A stretch of DNA of 41,144 nucleotides from an uncultured Collinsella sp. (GCA_900549025.1 URMZ01000014.1:1-41144), one strand, 5' to 3'; counted from the stretch's first letter, positions 26,901 to 33,804 are shown. Program-made: numbers and translations. Notes: a model not told the origin generated them from the letters alone.

Positions 26901-28695
26901 ACAGAGCGTTCTTGATGACGGAATAGGACAGGCCGGCCGCGATGTCGCCCACCGTGGCGCCTTCCTTTTGCGCCTGCTTGACGCGCGAGTTCATAAAGAC
27001 CGTGCAGCGGCTGCCCAAATCGACCGGGGCCTTAGCATGGATGGCGGCATCGGCGAACGCGCGCACATCCATGTTCATTGACACGGCGAAACTCTCGATA
27101 AAGCTGCCGCAACCCGACGAGCAGGCCTCGTTGAGCATGATGTGCTCGATAACACCGTCCTTGACGCGCAGGCACTTCATGTCCTGGCCGCCGATGTCCA
27201 GGATGAACTCGACGCCGGGCAGGAATGCCTTGGCGCCGCGCAGGTGCGCGACGGTCTCAATCTCGCCGGAGTCGGCCTTGAGGGCCTCGATGAGCAGCGC
27301 CTCGCCGTAGCCCGTGGTGGTCACGTGGCCGATGGTGCAGCCGGCAGGGATGTGGTTGTAGAAATCGGCCATGATGACCTTGGCCGTGCCTAGGATGTCG
27401 CCGTTGTTGTTGCCGTACCAGGTGTGCAGCAGCTGACCGTCCTCGCCCACGAGCGCGGCCTTCATGGTGGTGGAGCCGGCGTCGATGCCGATGAACACGC
27501 GGCCGGTGTAGCCGTCGAGCTTGCCCTTGGGGACGACCTCGGTGTCGTGGCGGGTCTTGAACTCGGCAAAATCCTCATCGGTGGCAAAGAGCGGATCCAG
27601 ACGCTCGACCTCGGCACCCTGCGTGTCACCCAGGCTGTCGATAGCCTCGATGAGCTGCGGGAACGTGCTGAGCTTGTTGGACTCGTGCGCCATGGCGGCG
27701 CCGCTCGCCACAAACAGGTGAGCGTTTTGGGGCACGATACGGTGCTCCTCGTCCAGGTTGAGCGTGAGGTAGAAGCGGTGGCGCAGCTCGGAGAGATACT
27801 GCAGCGGGCCGCCCAGGAAAGCGACGTTGCCGCGGATGGGACGGCCGCACGCCAGGCCCGAGATGGTCTGGGTCACGACGGCCTGGAAGATGGAGGCGGC
27901 CACGTCCTCGGGGCGGGCGCCTTCGTTGAGCAGCGGTTGGACGTCGGTCTTGGCAAAGACGCCGCAGCGGCTGGCGATGGGATAGATGGTGGTGGCGTTG
28001 GCCGCGAGTTCGTTAAGGCCGCTGGCATCGGTGTGCAGCAGGGTTGCCATCTGGTCGATGAACGCGCCCGTACCGCCGGCGCAGGTGCCGTTCATGCGCT
28101 GCTCGATGCCGTTGTCAAAGTAGATGATCTTGGCGTCCTCGCCGCCCAGCTCGATGGCGACATCGGTGGCCGGGATGAGGGTCTCGACGGCACGCTTGCT
28201 GGCAATGACCTCCTGGACAAACTCCAGGTCGAGCCACTGGGACAGCAGCAGGCCGCCCGAACCGGTGATGGCGCAGGTCATTTGGGCCGTCGGCAGCACG
28301 GTCGCAGCGCCCTCGAACAGGTCGCGGGCGCAGGCACGGACGTCGGTGTGGTGGCGCTGGTACTTGGCGTAGACGATCTGGTTATCGTCGTTGAGCACGG
28401 CGAGCTTAACGGTGGTGGAGCCCACGTCAATGCCCAGGTGCAGGTTGCCGTGGGCGGCCTCGGGGTTGAAGATCGCGCCTTCGGGGGCCTGGGCGGCGGC
28501 TACGGGCTCAGCGGCGGTGGCGGGCTCGCTAGCGACGGACGTCTCCCCTGCCGCGTTCTTGGCATCGGCAACTGCCTCGGCAACTTTCTCGGCAGCTGCG
28601 GTCGCGGCCTTCTGCGCGGCATCCACCACGGCGGGTGCAGCCTCACGCGCGGCAGTGACCATACGGTCCTTAATGCCCTCGACGAGTTTGCTCAT
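23914..28695 (-). CDS. Giant acyl-CoA dehydratase activase (two BadF/BcrA ATPase domains, DUF2229, HgdB-like)
   Basis: This 1593-residue protein fuses two activator ATPase domains to a dehydratase-like region of the 2-hydroxyacyl-CoA dehydratase / benzoyl-CoA reductase system. Domain 1 (about 85-345) has GIDVGSTTVK (88-97), CAGGTG with Cys205 and SRCGVF with Cys244. Domain 2 (about 400-660) has GIDAGSTTMK, Cys525 in ACSSGCG and Cys564 in SRCTVF. The pair of cysteines in each domain fits the inter-subunit [4Fe-4S] cluster of such activators. A cysteine knot CGRCSNNC lies at 686-693, then DUF2229 and a C-terminal HgdB-like part with QTGGGCRATNY and QPFACLPNHVVG. Residues 1-80 are an unusual Ala-rich amphipathic helix region. 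The ATG follows GAGGAG. It sits 11 bases downstream of a TetR gene. Substrate unknown. Confidence 0.93.
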   Translation of the reverse strand: MSKLVEGIKDRMVTAAREAAPAVVDAAQKAATAAAEKVAEAVADAKNAAGETSVASEPATAAEPVAAAQAPEGAIFNPEAAHGNLHLGIDVGSTTVKLAVLNDDNQIVYAKYQRHHTDVRACARDLFEGAATVLPTAQMTCAITGSGGLLLSQWLDLEFVQEVIASKRAVETLIPATDVAIELGGEDAKIIYFDNGIEQRMNGTCAGGTGAFIDQMATLLHTDASGLNELAANATTIYPIASRCGVFAKTDVQPLLNEGARPEDVAASIFQAVVTQTISGLACGRPIRGNVAFLGGPLQYLSELRHRFYLTLNLDEEHRIVPQNAHLFVASGAAMAHESNKLSTFPQLIEAIDSLGDTQGAEVERLDPLFATDEDFAEFKTRHDTEVVPKGKLDGYTGRVFIGIDAGSTTMKAALVGEDGQLLHTWYGNNNGDILGTAKVIMADFYNHIPAGCTIGHVTTTGYGEALLIEALKADSGEIETVAHLRGAKAFLPGVEFILDIGGQDMKCLRVKDGVIEHIMLNEACSSGCGSFIESFAVSMNMDVRAFADAAIHAKAPVDLGSRCTVFMNSRVKQAQKEGATVGDIAAGLSYSVIKNALFKVIKLRDPKEIGSQVIVQGGTFMSDATLRAFEQLTGVHAVRPDIAGCMGAYGAALLARDRAGADGTSTILSAEDIAHLTVTQKHVRCGRCSNNCQLTVNDFGGGRRFITGNRCEKGAGHKKQKTEAPNLFKKKNELLFNREALSPDEAPRGTVGIPRALNMYENYPFWHAFFTRLGFSVQLSDQSSKKTYQAGIESMPSESVCYPAKMSHGHVMNLIDRDVDFIWMPCVRWERKEDPTAGNCYNCPIVMSYPTALALNIDEIREQNIEFLYPFVPYHDKTELKRRLYQVLAVDRVADAEAGRGRVRGPKITRSEVDAAVNAAFEADARFHEDIQTMGEEALKWVEDHGGHGIVLAGRPYHNDPEINHALPELISSFGFAVFTEDSLAHLVKPERPIRVVDQWMYHSRLYAVARFVTMRNDLDLIQLNSFGCGLDALTTDQVQEILEASGKIYTVLKIDEVSNLGAARIRIRSLMAALKDQEAERLAEATAAGEAYEQGDAAPVVPSTDAPAFASRKYTFEAQRESASTAWPKVPFTEQMREEGYTILCPQMAPIHFDLVKEVFRGAGYNLELLPSTDHDAVEAGLRYVNNDICYPSILVTGQIMEAIESGRYDLSKTAVVISQTGGGCRATNYIALIRKALRESGHPEIPVISLSAVALGEDNPGFKITPALLKQAVYAVLFGDVMMQMLYRCRPYEATPGAANALYEEYMARARKLAPKFNRHNYTKLCREAIRAFDTMPLVGEGTKPRVGVVGEILVKFHPTANNHVVDVIEREGCEAVVPGLLDFFLYSMSNAELQKDELGSSATTRAGMQALIKLVDWMRTPVEEMLEKSRRFEAPERIGTMADKARTVLSVCNNMGEGWLLTAEMLDLIDHGAPNIICTQPFACLPNHVVGKAVIKELRRQHPESNIVAVDYDPGASEVNQLNRIKLMISVAKENMRAGKGFKLEKVAPLAMDEVTGQMRAHDGCVSCGSVDESAVASVAERLGRGIKK

Positions 28696-28706
28696 TGTCT
28701 CTCCTC

Positions 28707-29417
28707 TTAGTTGTTGGACTCGACGGTTGCGGCGGTGTCGGCCGCGTCCTCGAGCTGCAAGTTCAATAGCTTCATGCCGTATTCCGGCACGTTGATATCG
28801 ATGGGTTGGCCATATAGGTCGCCGGGACGCACAAAGGCGATAACCGTCATAATGCGCGCCATGGCCTCGGGCGATTCGGTGAGGCCGCGCTCAAACCAGC
28901 GCTGGATCAGGCCAACCTCGGCACTCACGACATAGGTAACGTAGTAGTCAAAGAACGTGCCCAGCGCCAGGCCCAAGATGCCCGTCTGTGCACGAGGCAC
29001 CACGGCCTCACGCGCGGTATCGATAATCTTTTTAATGAAGGCGGGGTCGCCGCCAGGGCCTAGTAGGGCACCAATAAGATCGCGATTTGCCGCAAGATAG
29101 CGCAGCAGCTCAACTGAGCCGGGCGCCGGTTCGAGCTCGTCGATATTACGGTAAAGATCGGGCAGCTGAGCTGCGGTGATGAGCTCCACGCGCTCACGAA
29201 TCTCAGCCAACAGGCCGTCCTCAATCTGGTTGATAAAGTCAGGAATATCGCGGTAGTGCGAATAGAACGTGCGGCGCGTAAGGCCAGCGCGCTCGGTGAG
29301 CGACGCGACGTTAATGCGCGAAAGGTCGCCGCTTTCGGCAAGCTCGCTGGCAAGCGCCTGGCGAAGGGCACGCTGCGAGCGAAGGGACCGGCGATCGCAT
29401 TTCTCGAGCTGGGACAA
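28707..29417 (-). CDS. TetR family transcriptional regulator
   Basis: This 236-residue DNA-binding repressor has a TetR-type helix-turn-helix at about 15-62 (INVASLTERAGLTRRTFYSHYRDI) and a helical ligand domain with a TetR_C pattern (EVGLIQRWFERGLTESPEAMA). The start is a TTG at 29417 with a strong AAGGAGGACGC site. The activase gene begins 11 bases downstream, so the two are co-transcribed and the regulator probably controls both itself and the activase. A perfect 15-bp palindrome 52 bases upstream is a good operator candidate. The ligand may be an acyl-CoA or aromatic compound, which is inference only. The acidic C-terminal tail is not diagnostic. Confidence 0.93.
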   Translation of the reverse strand: MSQLEKCDRRSLRSQRALRQALASELAESGDLSRINVASLTERAGLTRRTFYSHYRDIPDFINQIEDGLLAEIRERVELITAAQLPDLYRNIDELEPAPGSVELLRYLAANRDLIGALLGPGGDPAFIKKIIDTAREAVVPRAQTGILGLALGTFFDYYVTYVVSAEVGLIQRWFERGLTESPEAMARIMTVIAFVRPGDLYGQPIDINVPEYGMKLLNLQLEDAADTAATVESNN

Positions 29418-29448
29418 GCGTCCTCCTTGTTACTCAGCCTGTGCGCTA

Positions 29449-29483
29449 TTGCACAGTGCGAGTATTATTGCACACCGTGTGCA
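29449..29483 (-). promoter_or_regulatory. Candidate TetR operator pair
   Basis: TGCACACCGTGTGCA at 29469-29483 is a perfect palindrome around a single central base. A second, half-conserved site, ATTGCACAGTGCG, lies at 29448-29460. Between them, on the minus strand, AATACT resembles a -10 box. The arrangement suits autorepression. Confidence 0.5.
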
Positions 29484-29510
29484 TCAACACGTAAAGGCAA
29501 TATTTTGGAT

Positions 29511-29537
29511 GTGACAAAGGGACAGTCCCTTTGTCAC
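29511..29537. repeat. 27-bp palindrome, copy 1
   Basis: GTGACAAAGGGAC, one central base, then the exact complement. It differs from the copy at 29946-29972 by only one substitution per arm (G to A). It contains GGGACAGTCCC and no U-tract. Confidence 0.8.
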
Positions 29538-29595
29538 ATTCAGCGACCGCCTAGGTTGTGCCAGTTGTGCCTGGCTTTTGAAGCGGCATTGCCAA

Positions 29596-29624
29596 TTGTT
29601 CAAAATGTCATTCGTGGGTAGAAT
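29596..29624 (+). promoter_or_regulatory. Candidate promoter of the antisense RNA
   Basis: TTGTTC, a 17-base spacer and TAGAAT on the plus strand would start transcription near 29630, directed against the 3' end of the small toxin-like gene. Confidence 0.45.
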
Positions 29625-29630
29625 AGTGCC

Positions 29631-29716
29631 GACGGCAGCCCAAGTTCTGGAAAGCTGGGCAGCGCCGTTGTTTGCATTAGGGGGTCAACGCCTTAGCGGC
29701 GGCGACCCCTTCTGTT
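29631..29716 (+). ncRNA. Candidate antisense RNA (type I antitoxin)
   Basis: A plus-strand transcript from the promoter at 29596 would form a first hairpin (29632-29668; ACGGC/GCCGT with GCCCA/TGGGC inside), followed by TTGTTT. A second hairpin (GGGGTC 29681-29686 with GACCCC 29704-29709) is followed by TTCTGTT. It would overlap the last codons and the 3' region of the 41-residue peptide gene on the opposite strand, as RatA overlaps txpA or SR4 overlaps bsrG. It is a prediction from promoter and hairpin signals only. Confidence 0.35.
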
Positions 29717-29818
29717 GCGCTTCGAACGCTGCTTGAGTGCCTCGGAAAGGCCGACAAGCGCCGTGAAGAACGAGACCAAAGCGGTCAGAAGTCTCACGAA
29801 ATCAATCAAATCGGTCAT
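29693..29818 (-). CDS. 41-residue hydrophobic basic-tailed peptide, candidate type I toxin
   Basis: The peptide MTDLIDFVRLLTALVSFFTA continues with LVGLSEALKQ and then RSKRNRRGRRR. That is one membrane helix (about 5-26) and a very basic C-terminus, the layout of type I toxins such as BsrG or TxpA and of holin-like small toxins, though no close sequence match is claimed. The ATG at 29818 has GGGAGGTG about 6 bases upstream, one of the best ribosome sites in the window. That site (GGAGG) can pair with CCTCC 8 bases further upstream, so translation may be masked. An extended -10 (TGATAGAAT) lies about 65 bases upstream. A convergent promoter and hairpins on the other strand suggest an antisense RNA. 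It stands alone between the TetR and HAD genes. Confidence 0.6.
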   Translation of the reverse strand: MTDLIDFVRLLTALVSFFTALVGLSEALKQRSKRNRRGRRR

Positions 29819-29882
29819 GGGCATCACCTCCCATCGGATGGAGGGCGCTGCCCGGCACATGGAACTGCCGTCAACGATACCG

Positions 29883-29891
29883 ATTCTATCA
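29883..29891 (-). promoter_or_regulatory. Extended -10 promoter of the toxin-like gene
   Basis: On the minus strand this reads TGATAGAAT, an extended -10 element. A -35 match is poor. The start would be near 29876, giving a leader of about 58 bases. Confidence 0.4.
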
Positions 29892-29945
29892 AAACTTAGT
29901 TATATATACGAATATATGTTCGCATGCCAAGGGTGCAGGGCCCTC

Positions 29946-29972
29946 GTGACAAAAGGACAGTCCTTTTGTCAC
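29946..29972. repeat. 27-bp palindrome, copy 2, abutting the HAD gene stop
   Basis: GTGACAAAAGGAC, one central base, then the exact complement. It begins one base after the stop codon of the HAD phosphatase gene. With the copy at 29511 it brackets the toxin-like locus. Confidence 0.8.
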
Positions 29973-29973
29973 A

Positions 29974-30831
29974 TCATTCGATGACGGTGCGGGAGTTTTG
30001 CTTGTGCATGGTGGCGAGCATGTGTTTGGGAACGGCGTGGACCATGCAGCTGCCGATAGTCGCGCTCGCGGCGGCCTTGGCCGCGTCACTGCCATTCTTG
30101 GTGGCATAGCTGTGACGGAAACGCTTGAGCATGGCGATGTCGTTGCCGCCGTCGCCGTAAACCGCGACCTCGTCCTCGGCAATACCGTAGTAGCCCGCCA
30201 GCCAGGCCACGCTCTCGCCCTTGTTGCACGCCACGTCCGTGATCTCGAACATCACCGGATCGAACGGCGCGTTGACCACACGGTCCGAGCGCTCGGCAAG
30301 ATAGGCCTTAAGGTCGCGCTCCAGCTCGGGCGAGGTCACGCGGCAGTTGATCTTGCACACATCGTGGCGCAGGATGTCACCGATCGACTGGTCGAAGTAC
30401 TGTTCCTCGTGGTACCCGCCACGCGCACGCATGCCGCGCATCACGATGCGCTTGATAGGGCTGTCTTTCTTAAAACCCGCCTGGTGCATCTCGAACGAAC
30501 CGCTCGAAAACATGCCATCGGGCGTGGAGCAGTCAAAGCAAATGTCCGGGAACGCCTTAAGCAGCTCCTCGGTAATCTGCGGGTCAATGGTCCAGGTCTT
30601 GAGCACCTCGCCATGACTGTCGCGCACGATGGATCCGTTGGAGCAGCAGGCGTCAAGCGTCAGGCCCGTAAAGCCATGCTCGCCGATCGGCAGCGTCGAG
30701 CGTCCGGTCGCGGGAACCACATGCAGGCCAGCCTCGGTCAGCTCGCGAATGGCACGGCGGATGGTTCCGTCGGCCTCGTGCAGGGCGTTCAGCAGCGTTC
30801 CGTCTAAGTCACTCGCAAACATCTTGATCAT
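29974..30831 (-). CDS. HAD superfamily Cof-type phosphatase
   Basis: This 285-residue cytoplasmic hydrolase of the HAD IIB (Cof) group dephosphorylates small metabolites such as sugar phosphates or pyridoxal phosphate; the substrate is not evident. Motif I is DLDGTLL with nucleophile Asp8 and Asp10, motif II is in VVPATGRS near 40, and motif III/IV is CNKGESVAWLAGYYGI plus GDGGNDIAML near 240. The cap domain lies between. The start at 30831 (MIKMFASD) is favoured because AAGGAGAGG lies 7-8 bases upstream; the ATG two codons earlier would be too close to that site. The gene stop is followed at once by the 27-bp palindrome. Confidence 0.93.
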   Translation of the reverse strand: MIKMFASDLDGTLLNALHEADGTIRRAIRELTEAGLHVVPATGRSTLPIGEHGFTGLTLDACCSNGSIVRDSHGEVLKTWTIDPQITEELLKAFPDICFDCSTPDGMFSSGSFEMHQAGFKKDSPIKRIVMRGMRARGGYHEEQYFDQSIGDILRHDVCKINCRVTSPELERDLKAYLAERSDRVVNAPFDPVMFEITDVACNKGESVAWLAGYYGIAEDEVAVYGDGGNDIAMLKRFRHSYATKNGSDAAKAAASATIGSCMVHAVPKHMLATMHKQNSRTVIE

Positions 30832-30872
30832 GGGCATGCCTCTCCTTCGTCTGCACGATATTGTAGACGAGA

Positions 30873-30902
30873 ACGGGCGCATCCCAAGAGAGGCACGCCC
30901 GT
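30873..30902 (-). terminator. Possible terminator of amt-glnB
   Basis: ACGGGCG (30873-30879) pairs with CGCCCGT (30896-30902) around a 16-base loop, just past the glnB stop. The downstream U-tract on the minus strand is weak (TTCTCGTCT). Confidence 0.4.
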
Positions 30903-30918
30903 CAGGCGAAAGATTGTC

Positions 30919-31257
30919 CTACACCGCGGCAGGGCCGTGTTCGCCGGTACGGATGCGGATGACCTCTTCGACCGGCTCGACCCAGATCTTGCCGTCTCCA
31001 ACGGCGCCGGTGCGAGCGGCGTTGCAGATGATGTCGACGATGCCGTCGACGTGCTCGTCGGCGCAGATGAGAGTGAACTGCACCTTAGGGATCGTGTTGA
31101 CAAGCAACTCGTTGCCGCGCACGTATTCCTTCCAGCCATGCTGCGCGCCGCAGCCCTGCACCTGGTTGATGGTCATACCACGAACATCAGCAGCAAACAG
31201 CGCATCTTTAAGAACCTCAAGCTTTTCCTGGCGCACGATAGCCGTGATCTTTTTCAT
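30919..31257 (-). CDS. glnB: P-II family nitrogen regulatory protein
   Basis: This trimeric cytoplasmic sensor binds ATP, ADP and 2-oxoglutarate and gates the ammonium channel encoded upstream. The 112-residue length equals E. coli GlnB and the two align without gaps: MKKITAIVR at the start, the T-loop region 37-55 (GAQHGWKEYVRGNELLVN), the B-loop TGAVGDGKIWV (83-93) and the C-terminal VIRIRTGE. At position 51 this protein has Leu instead of the Tyr that is uridylylated in E. coli and adenylylated in other Actinomycetota, so covalent control by GlnD is unlikely. The ATG follows AAAGAGAGGAAT. It lies 48 bases downstream of amt in one operon. Confidence 0.95.
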   Translation of the reverse strand: MKKITAIVRQEKLEVLKDALFAADVRGMTINQVQGCGAQHGWKEYVRGNELLVNTIPKVQFTLICADEHVDGIVDIICNAARTGAVGDGKIWVEPVEEVIRIRTGEHGPAAV

Positions 31258-31305
31258 AATGAATTCCTCTCTTTAAGAGTTGGTCTGACAGAACGTTAGA
31301 AACCG

Positions 31306-32583
31306 CTAGTCCAGACCACTAAACGAGGGGTATGCGCTCTCGCCGTGCTGACTCGCATCCAGGCCCAGCGCCTCGTCGGCCTCGTCCACACGCAGACTGC
31401 CGTGGAACAGCGCCTTGACCACCGCGGCGATCACCAAATCGAGCACCAGCACAATAGCGACCGTCACGACAATGCCCAAGATCTGCGAGATGAGCAACGA
31501 CACGTCGCCCGTGTAGAACAGGCCGCCCTTACCGGTCCACGAAAGCTCCGGCACGCAGAACAGGCCCGTGAGCACGCCGCCCAAGATGCCGCCGATACCG
31601 TGGCAGCCGAACGCGTCGAGCGCATCGTCGTAGCCAAACTTGGTCTTGAGATGGCTGATGGCCAAGTAACAGACGGGCGATACGATCAGGCCCATGACCA
31701 GCGCTGCCCATGGCTCGACAAAGCCCGCACCCGGCGTGACCACCACAAGGCCCGCAACCAAACCGGTGCTAGCGCCCACCAGCGTGGGACGACCGGTGTG
31801 CACGCGCTCGACGGCGAGCCACGAGACCATACCCGCCGCGCTGGCCGTCACGGTGTTGAGGATAGCAAGCGCCGCAACGGCATCGGCCTTAAACTCGCTG
31901 CCGCCGTTAAAGCCAAACCAGCCAAACCAAAGCAGGCCGGCGCCCAGCGCCACAAACGGCACGTTATGCGGGCGATAGCTCACCATGCCAAAACCGCGAC
32001 GACGACCGAGCATTAAGCAGAGAATCAGACCCGTAAGACCGGACGAGATGTGTACCACGTCGCCACCGGCAAAGTCGAGCGCTCCGATGATATCGCCGAT
32101 AAAGGAGCCCTCGCCGCCCCACACCATGTGGGCGAGTGGCGCATAGACCACGAGCAGCCAAATGCCCAGGAAGGCCGTCATAGCACCAAACTTAACGCGG
32201 CCGGCTAGGCTGCCCGTGACGATAGCGGCCGTGATCATGGCAAACGCCATCTGGAAGGCGATGTTGATAATCTCCGGGTAGACGGCGCCGTCCGACGCGG
32301 TGCCCTCGGCCGCCTGCAGCACCTGGCCGAGCACCGGCAGGCACAGCAGCTGGTCAAGGCCTCCAATAAACGGACTCGAGCCGTCACCGCCGTAGGCCAG
32401 CGACCAGCCGGCAACAATCCACAGCACACCAACCAGGCCAATGGCGCCAAAGCACATGAGCATGGTGTTGATGACATTTTTGCGCCTGGACAGGCCGCCG
32501 TAGAAAAACGCCAGACCCGGTGTCATTAAAAACACGAGCATGGTGCAGATGAGCATAAACGTTGTCGATCCCGTATCGTACAT
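31306..32583 (-). CDS. amt: Ammonium transporter Amt
   Basis: This 425-residue channel conducts ammonium across the cytoplasmic membrane and works as a trimer capped by the P-II protein encoded just downstream. Eleven membrane segments are visible. Family signatures are GLAFFYGGLSRRKNV near residue 30, VVHISSGLTGLI with the first pore His near 168, and DAFGCHGIGGILGGVLTGLF with the second pore His near 305. The ATG at 32583 is preceded by AAGGGGGAG at 3-5 bases; in-frame upstream codons do not have a site. Pairing with glnB suggests nitrogen-responsive expression, but I see no clear regulator site in the 198-base leader. Confidence 0.97.
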   Translation of the reverse strand: MYDTGSTTFMLICTMLVFLMTPGLAFFYGGLSRRKNVINTMLMCFGAIGLVGVLWIVAGWSLAYGGDGSSPFIGGLDQLLCLPVLGQVLQAAEGTASDGAVYPEIINIAFQMAFAMITAAIVTGSLAGRVKFGAMTAFLGIWLLVVYAPLAHMVWGGEGSFIGDIIGALDFAGGDVVHISSGLTGLILCLMLGRRRGFGMVSYRPHNVPFVALGAGLLWFGWFGFNGGSEFKADAVAALAILNTVTASAAGMVSWLAVERVHTGRPTLVGASTGLVAGLVVVTPGAGFVEPWAALVMGLIVSPVCYLAISHLKTKFGYDDALDAFGCHGIGGILGGVLTGLFCVPELSWTGKGGLFYTGDVSLLISQILGIVVTVAIVLVLDLVIAAVVKALFHGSLRVDEADEALGLDASQHGESAYPSFSGLD

Positions 32584-32781
32584 TCGCTCCCCCTTGATCG
32601 CATGAACGTTGTCGGCGCCCATAATGCGGCCGAGGGGCAACTGGTATAGACCAGATACGACGTTGTTAAACGCTGCGTTGTCGAATAGAAACGGTGCCGC
32701 AATCTTGGAAACGGCGCGGCAACGGGCGCGAAACGAACGGGAAATACGCGAGCGAGAAGGGCGCACTTGGCCCCGCTCTGG

Positions 32782-33801
32782 CTAGTGCCGAAACAGCTCG
32801 TGGGCGCGGTCGCGGAGATTAGTTGCTCGAATGACACCTTCGTAGCGATTGATGCGCAGGCGCGGGAAGGCATTGAAAAAGCGCAGGTCACGACGACTGA
32901 GCGACACGCTCGGTACCGGGCGGCTCATGCGCTTGCCGGCAAGGCGACGACTGAGCGACGGACGCGGCATGCTCGGCGCGGCATCGGCCACGCGGCGGGC
33001 AGCGAGCGCCAGGCCGCGAGCACCATCCGAAATAAACGTCGGCATCGAAGCCTTCTCGCGCAGGGCATCGAGCGTCGCATCGCCCAGCTCCGCCAGCCAT
33101 GCGTTAACGGCACGGCTGCGGATATGCGTCTGTGCCACCGAGTCGATCGCCGAATCGGGAATACGTTCGAGCATGGAGTCGGACGCATCGGCGAGCGACT
33201 CATTGATGCGGTCGGCAAGGTCGGCGCGCACACGCTCCAGCTGATCGGACAGACGCCGCCAGCTCGCCAACGAGCACACCGCGTCGACCATCATCGCAAC
33301 CGCGACGATAAAGGCGGACAGCCGCACAATCAGCACCGGCAGATGGCCAAGCAGCCCCAACAATGCCGGCTCCACTAAACGGCAAATGCACAACGCACCC
33401 AAGCCAAACGCGCATGCCCAGTACAGACAGATGCGTCCGTGCAGGTTAAACGGCAGGTGCGAATAGTCCCAAAAGCGAGCGCCCGTTGTTTTTTCCAGCA
33501 GCACGCCTACGCTGTACTCAATCACGCTGCATACGAGCGCTGCAGCGACAAACTGGCTCGAGGCATCCGGAATCCCGCGCAACAGCAGCCAGCAGGCAAT
33601 GCCGCCCGCGCCATAGATGGGGCAGCACGGTCCCAGCAAAAAGCCGCTGTTGGCAAAGCGCCCGTGGTTGAGCATGGCGCAGACTGTCGATTCCCATACC
33701 CAACCGCAAAAACCGTAGAAGGCAAACGAGAGCACCAGCGCCGAAAGCGGACAGGCGGCAAGCGTCGCGCCGTCAAATGCCATGTCGATCGCGGTCCCCA
33801 C
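32782..33801 (-). CDS. Putative ABC_trans_CmpB-like membrane protein (PF06541-type)
   Basis: This 339-residue protein has a membrane domain (about 15-190) of five or so helices. It carries the motif YGFCGWVWESTVCAMLNHG and GFLLGPCCPIYGAGGI near 28-68, which matches the putative ABC transporter type IV family found in Firmicutes and Actinomycetota. A C-terminal soluble, helical and very basic region (about 195-339) follows. The real function of the family is not established. The start is a GTG at 33801 with GAGGAGAGGG at 6 bases; it begins three bases after the stop of the upstream HD gene, so the two are translationally coupled. No ATP-binding partner is adjacent. Confidence 0.82.
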   Translation of the reverse strand: MGTAIDMAFDGATLAACPLSALVLSFAFYGFCGWVWESTVCAMLNHGRFANSGFLLGPCCPIYGAGGIACWLLLRGIPDASSQFVAAALVCSVIEYSVGVLLEKTTGARFWDYSHLPFNLHGRICLYWACAFGLGALCICRLVEPALLGLLGHLPVLIVRLSAFIVAVAMMVDAVCSLASWRRLSDQLERVRADLADRINESLADASDSMLERIPDSAIDSVAQTHIRSRAVNAWLAELGDATLDALREKASMPTFISDGARGLALAARRVADAAPSMPRPSLSRRLAGKRMSRPVPSVSLSRRDLRFFNAFPRLRINRYEGVIRATNLRDRAHELFRH

Positions 33802-33804
33802 CGT

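Noticed and set aside
23998..27081. Plus-strand frame of over 1000 codons opposite the activase
   Set aside because: The minus-strand protein carries clear ATPase and cysteine motifs. The opposite frame has biased composition and no recognisable domain.
29715..29984. Plus-strand 89-codon frame over the toxin-like locus
   Set aside because: It has no ribosome site, runs through both the minus-strand leader and a palindrome, and its sequence has no plausible domain. The minus-strand peptide explains the region better.
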